Shown in pieces: positions 61,339 through 64,000 of a DNA stretch of 64,000 bases. A program made the position numbers and the translations under genes. How positions within the stretch are numbered: position 1 is the first letter of the stretch; every line of letters begins with the position of its first letter. The DNA is taken from the NCBI GenBank assembly GCA_037447655.1, contig JBBHKE010000573.1:96001-160000 (forward strand), written 5' to 3'. The notes under the pieces were generated by a model. The model was given only the letters and a program-made list of their open reading frames with translations, was not told where the DNA came from and ran no database searches. The DNA is from Zygnema cylindricum. Lineage: Eukaryota; Streptophyta; Zygnematophyceae; Zygnematales; Zygnemataceae.

Positions 61339-63860
61339 ATAGCATGGGAATGTGTCTCTTAATTAGTGTTGGATGTATGAATTATCGCTAATTTCTGTTG
61401 GCGTTGGGCCGTCGAACACAAAATAGAATTACTAACACTAGTTTTGTTTTTACTTTAATAATTTCTTCACACGAATAGCGATTCACGGTGTGCTCCAAAC
61501 TCGAAAACTCTTCGGATTTTGTCCTGGCTAATCAGAAAGATGACACGTGCACGCCAACAGCTGGATGCCATCCGCGCCCATTCTGCCATCCGGAGAAATC
61601 ACATGGCTGTAAGAAAGAAGGAGAATCTGAAAGTCCTGTACGGTATTGTCAGAATATTTCACGTACGAAAGATACAGTAATTTACTGTACGGCTTGTTAG
61701 CTGTCAAAAATCCTACATGCTGACTGAGATTTTCTCGTGGCATCCGCTAAACTGCCGGCAATAGTTGCGGTTTTTCTCATAGATATGCTGTATTTTTTAC
61801 ATTTCTGGCCGCAGTAAAATAATACGGAAAGCGTTTACTGTGATGTCGAAACTCGACATGGAGACCTCCGTGAAAATGATCCTTACAAAAAGGAAGAAAC
61901 GACGAACCAGAATTTGACACGTAGCATAAAAAGCCTATCAGAGCATCAATAGAGACGTGACACGACGTACACTGTTGCAATACAGTACAGTAACACACAA
62001 TAACGTACTTAAAGTACAGCCAACTGACAGGCCGTACAGTCAAACCCTAAAAGTTCGACCAAGAAACTTTCGGGCGACATGACCGAACGCCAGATTCGGC
62101 CGTACAGCTGGAAAATAGAGACAACAAAGAGCAGTCGCCAAAAAAAAAATCCGTACAGATCAGCAGGCAAGTACAGATCCGAAGCGGGAAACCTGCAAAA
62201 TTTAAAGCACGACGTAGGAAGTACGGACCGGCCAACAAGCAGTACGGCTCAGCCAATGAGTACGGATGAACTCAGCCTACAAGTACAGACTACAGAGCAC
62301 TCCCGAAACGTGCGAATGCAAACAAAAATCTAGGCAACGTGGACAAGCGCAGGGTACAAAAAAAAAATCGCCCCTAAAAACCTGCCAGATATGTACGGAA
62401 AAGCACGGTAAAGTACGGTACTAATGTACTACAGCCGAATTGAAATTACGAAATTGATGTATTTGTTAACTTGTTACAGTATTGTATTATTTTTTTTATT
62501 TTACTAAAGTTGACTTGTTAAGTCCCAGGGAAATAGAAAAGGGCCCATCCCCTTTAAAAAAACAAAAATAGACCGATAAAAGCGCAATCATTGCATCGGC
62601 CGCGGAATATCTGCCCAGAAATTTATTTTGCACGTGTATAGTTATTAATTCGCTGAGAGACAAAAAAAGAAGAGAATGCTATTGCAGAGGGCAATGGAGA
62701 AAAACCCCTAGGAGTAAATTTGCGCACCGTATTATACGCGCTAAATGAATTAGGGTTTCTCCGTCTGATAATAAAATGCGGTAAGTTTGATTTTGATTTA
62801 TAGTACGAACTGTATCATAATTTATAACCATTCATAATTACCGAGTTGCTACAGTACAAATAATAGTCGCGGGCGACCCGGTGCTTTGCCCTTTGATTGT
62901 CAAGGGCCTATCGTTTTTGTACACGCGGACCAATAGGAGCGTCAAAGTTTTTCGTAGGAGTTACATGTACTCCACGTATCAATCCGTTTCCGGTACAGTA
63001 GTGTACGGATATTTGAGAACACGACAGCGTGGCGTGATGTGACAGATCGCACGCGCAAAAATTAAAAGTACGATACAATACGTTACTGTACTCTACGGTA
63101 TTGATAACACGACATTTTGGCGTGACGACTAATTTGTTTGGACGTGAATCGCCCTTGACGCCAACTTACGTCAACATAAACGTCGCGATGTGATTAATGT
63201 TGCCGTACGACAAAGCGCCGATGACTCAAATCCGTCCGTACAAAACCATCCTTGACGTCGTAAGCCGCGGGTCAATTGTCGCGATCACTTTGTCGTCGTC
63301 GCTGTACTGTAGTGTAGAGGTTTCGAACCATTCTGTCAAGGGTACAAACTACAAAGAATCGATCGTCGCCGTTGCTGCGATATCGTTTCACTTATTTGTA
63401 CGGCATCGACGGCATCCTGGTACCTGTCGTGGCCACCTCGATGTCGTCGGCCGCGGGTCAGCTAGCGGTGTAGTGTACGGATAGTGGCGTGATGTGATGG
63501 GATCGCACGCGCAAAAATGGAAAGTACTTTTTTTTTACAAGTCAGTCAGTTTACTTCCTTACTACTGTACTCTTTTAGGTGACGACAAAATGTCAAACGT
63601 TTCGATTTCTGAGACCGGCGGTTGTGGACTGCCTTGTCAACACCTCCCCTTGTCTCGTCATTGGAGCGCGAATCTGGTTCTCTTCCTGTCAACCAACCAG
63701 TACTTCTATCTCCCTTTCCCTCCCTCCCTCCCTCCCTCCCTCTCTCCCTTTCCCCTTCATCAATTCTAGATATTTTGAATATTTTATAGAGGAGAGGGAG
63801 AGGGAGAGGGAGAGGGAAAGGGAGAGAGAGGAGAGGGAGGGGAGAAGTGAAGTTGTTTGT
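61339..63860. other. GTAC-rich repeat DNA without recognised genes
   Basis: A right end of a CACCG-family element (TAGCGATTCACGGTG) closes at 61490 without a clear left end. From 62100 to 62460 GTAC occurs about a dozen times. Near 63060-63480 are CCGTAC/GTACGG-rich stretches with several CGTCG motifs. CT and GA microsatellites lie at 63708-63750 and 63789-63840. No coding sequence is convincing. Confidence 0.5.
63708..63840. repeat. paired CCTCC and GAGAGG microsatellites
   Basis: A pyrimidine tract (CCCTCC units, about 63715-63755) is followed after about 30 bp by a purine tract (GGAGAG units, 63789-63840). The two arms are partly complementary and could form a hairpin. Confidence 0.85.
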
Positions 63861-63879
63861 TTTATGACTGGAGGGTGAG

Positions 63880-63963
63880 AGGGAAGCTATTGCCAAGTAT
63901 GCCGTGACGGTCGGTGCCTTGGCCGCCCTCACAAGTACCCTCCTCGGATCCCTCCTTCCCCAG
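63880..63963 (+). CDS. one exon of a probable cationic amino-acid transporter (APC/SLC7 family)
   Basis: The frame reads EAIAKYAVTVGALAALTSTL then LGSLLPQ, followed by the donor GTACCT at 63964. A hydrophobic helix of the form GALxxLTxxLLGxLLPQ, expected to continue with PRxLxxMARDG, is characteristic of plant CAT transporters, which move basic amino acids across plasma or vacuolar membranes. The 5' acceptor is uncertain (AG at 63872, 63878 or 63880). No other exon of the gene is visible upstream in the repeat-rich DNA. It may therefore be an internal exon after a long intron, or a fragment carried by a repeat. The gene continues past the window. Confidence 0.5.
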
Positions 63964-64000
63964 GTACCTTTTTCTATTGTGTGCTAGTTTAGGAAAATAT

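Overview
The window is nuclear DNA of a photosynthetic eukaryote, most likely a streptophyte alga or early-diverging plant. The recognisable genes are intron-rich (introns of about 100 bp to 2.6 kb) and have plant-type architectures: a Nudix hydrolase with a plastid-like leader, a TTC4 co-chaperone, a mitochondrial-type AAA ATPase, a PREY-type protein and a WDR76-like WD40 protein. The DNA between them is AT-rich, full of small DNA transposons and strikingly rich in the tetranucleotide GTAC. A charophyte such as Chara would fit, but the species cannot be fixed from sequence alone.

Layout. Positions 1-1547 hold the last two visible exons of a plus-strand gene, possibly an importin-beta family member. 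Positions 2208-7474 and 11269-16487 are a nearly identical tandem segmental duplication, each copy carrying a complete three-exon WDR76-like gene on the minus strand. Between and after the copies lie Harbinger-like elements (TSD TGA or TTA), hAT-like elements and a family with CACCG-type termini. A PREY gene (three exons, plus) occupies 19459-21231. TTC4 (minus, seven exons found) occupies 24556-28618 and contains an apparent U12-type AT-AC intron. After another transposon and microsatellite cluster comes a 22-exon AAA ATPase gene (minus, 32859-47405). It shares a 434-bp divergent promoter region with a nine-exon NUDX23-like gene (plus, 47840-54162).

The right part is dominated by a 4.74-kb Harbinger-like element (56207-60950) with long terminal inverted repeats and a TTA target duplication. 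It encodes a trihelix Myb/SANT-like protein interrupted by one in-frame stop and shows no transposase. The last 3 kb is GTAC-rich repeat DNA ending in one exon that resembles a cationic amino-acid transporter.

The genes do not form an operon-like system. They are ordinary organelle, protein-folding and DNA-maintenance genes embedded in a mobile-element landscape. Exon structures were worked out by hand from splice signals and reading-frame continuity. The 22 AAA exons sum to 1117 codons, the WDR76-like exons to 766, PREY to 98 and Nudix to 313, all in frame. Two Nudix junctions, one AAA junction and the TTC4 3' end remain uncertain.
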